Shown here: in pieces, positions 63,706 to 64,000 of the stretch | How positions within the stretch are numbered: position 1 is the stretch's first letter | Layout: every line of letters begins with the position of its first letter | Assembly: GCA_903927615.1 (NCBI GenBank) | Contig: CAIYNU010000035.1 | Span: 62,001 to 126,000, forward strand | Length of the DNA: 64,000 bases | Direction: 5' to 3' | Source: an uncultured Rhodospirillales bacterium | GTDB lineage: Bacteria > Pseudomonadota > Alphaproteobacteria > Azospirillales > Azospirillaceae | Notes under the pieces: model-generated | What the model was told of the DNA's origin: nothing | What the model saw: the letters and a program-made list of their open reading frames with translations, nothing else | The model's database searches: none | Made by a program: the position numbers and the translations under genes

Positions 63706-63867
63706 GCCGGGACTCCTTCCATCGCCGCATCGGAACCGTTGCGCATACCCCCTCGGACCCGGATTCCCCCGCCATCAACAGAGACTTAAGGGTCTGATCC
63801 TCCGTTGGCATGAGACGGGGCAATGCCTGTTGGCCGTCGCGAGTATGATGCGCCGACCGGATGCTGT

Positions 63868-64000
63868 CTATCGATCAGGACCATGATGAAGCACGCCCGG
63901 CAACTTGAACGCACGGACTTCCCGGGTTAGACAATCGGCCCACCCCAAGGCGCGGCCATTGTCGGTGCCGGCCAGGCCCTTCAGGAGGTCGGGGTGCTTG
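63868..64000 (-). CDS. C-terminus of a gene that begins beyond the window
   Basis: A 43-codon open frame enters from the right edge and stops at TAG 63870-63868. It encodes KHPDLLKGLAGTDNGRALGW followed by ADCLTREVRAFKLPGVL. Amino-acid composition and codon use look like real coding sequence, but the family cannot be recognised from this fragment. It is upstream of the SPINDLY-like gene on the same strand, 162 bp away. Confidence 0.5.
   Translation of the reverse strand, partial: KHPDLLKGLAGTDNGRALGWADCLTREVRAFKLPGVLHHGPDR

Overview
The window reads as a stretch of chromosome from a high-GC alphaproteobacterium, most likely of the Rhodospirillales type. The evidence is the gene content: hopanoid side-chain genes (hpnH, hpnG) beside isoprenoid precursor genes (dxs, ispA, ispH), a phospholipid N-methyltransferase-like gene, P. 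denitrificans-style cobalamin genes, ErpA-like and Trm112-like housekeeping proteins, and many PAS-type hybrid histidine kinases. No replication origin, rRNA operon, CRISPR array or intact insertion sequence was seen. The genus is inference only.

Layout. 0-9 kb: cut-off OmpA-type lipoprotein, ndk, an ABC-F ATPase, an orphan solute-binding protein, ExoD-type membrane protein, PmtA-like methyltransferase, yicC-gmk, an orphan Hpt protein. 9-17 kb: an untranslated stretch with two strong hairpins, then dxs, ispA (with a 1-nt frameshift), ispH, hpnH and hpnG. 17-33 kb: an SDR enzyme and small proteins, then a signalling block. This holds a three-gene partner-switching set (STAS antagonist, ATP-binding switch kinase, receiver-PP2C phosphatase), a coupled pair of large sensor kinases, a YejF-type peptide transporter ATPase, an RHH protein and another hybrid kinase. 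33-35.5 kb: a two-gene Septu-like defence module (ptuA, frameshifted ptuB) next to tRNA-Gln(UUG). 35.6-39.2 kb: cobalamin genes cbiB, cobC and cobQ. 39-45.7 kb: efp, an inositol-phosphatase-family gene, and a long leftward run encoding a heptad-repeat coiled-coil protein, Smr, DUF971, Trm112, NfeD, LON-domain and CnoX-type proteins. 45.9-58 kb: ferritin-like protein and xthA, then surface-polymer genes (methyltransferase/GT2 fusion, polytopic proteins, MBOAT and its SGNH-like partner). These are split in two by erpA-like and cobA-cobB-cobO. 58-64 kb: small lipoprotein, ThiF/MoeB protein, another hybrid kinase, a zinc-ribbon membrane peptide and a TPR-SPINDLY-type glycosyltransferase.

How the genes work together. 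dxs, ispA and ispH supply C5-C15 isoprenoids. HpnH adds the 5'-deoxyadenosyl group to the hopane skeleton and HpnG then removes adenine, so the segment covers precursor supply and the first side-chain steps. The two cob clusters cover SUMT methylation, a,c-amidation, adenosylation, the remaining amidations and attachment of the aminopropanol arm. The MBOAT and SGNH-like genes overlap and look like an acyl-transfer pair for an envelope glycan. A roughly 110-residue domain with an FS-S/T-SDNSDPR signature occurs twice in the SGNH-like protein and once in a separate protein 3.5 kb away, which ties the two halves of the surface locus together.

Main points to check: the Septu-like module and its frameshift, the ispA frameshift, the NSDPR domain, the partner-switching/phosphorelay block, a 54-nt tandem duplication in front of hpnH, a 21-nt in-frame heptad repeat, and several strong untranslated palindromes.
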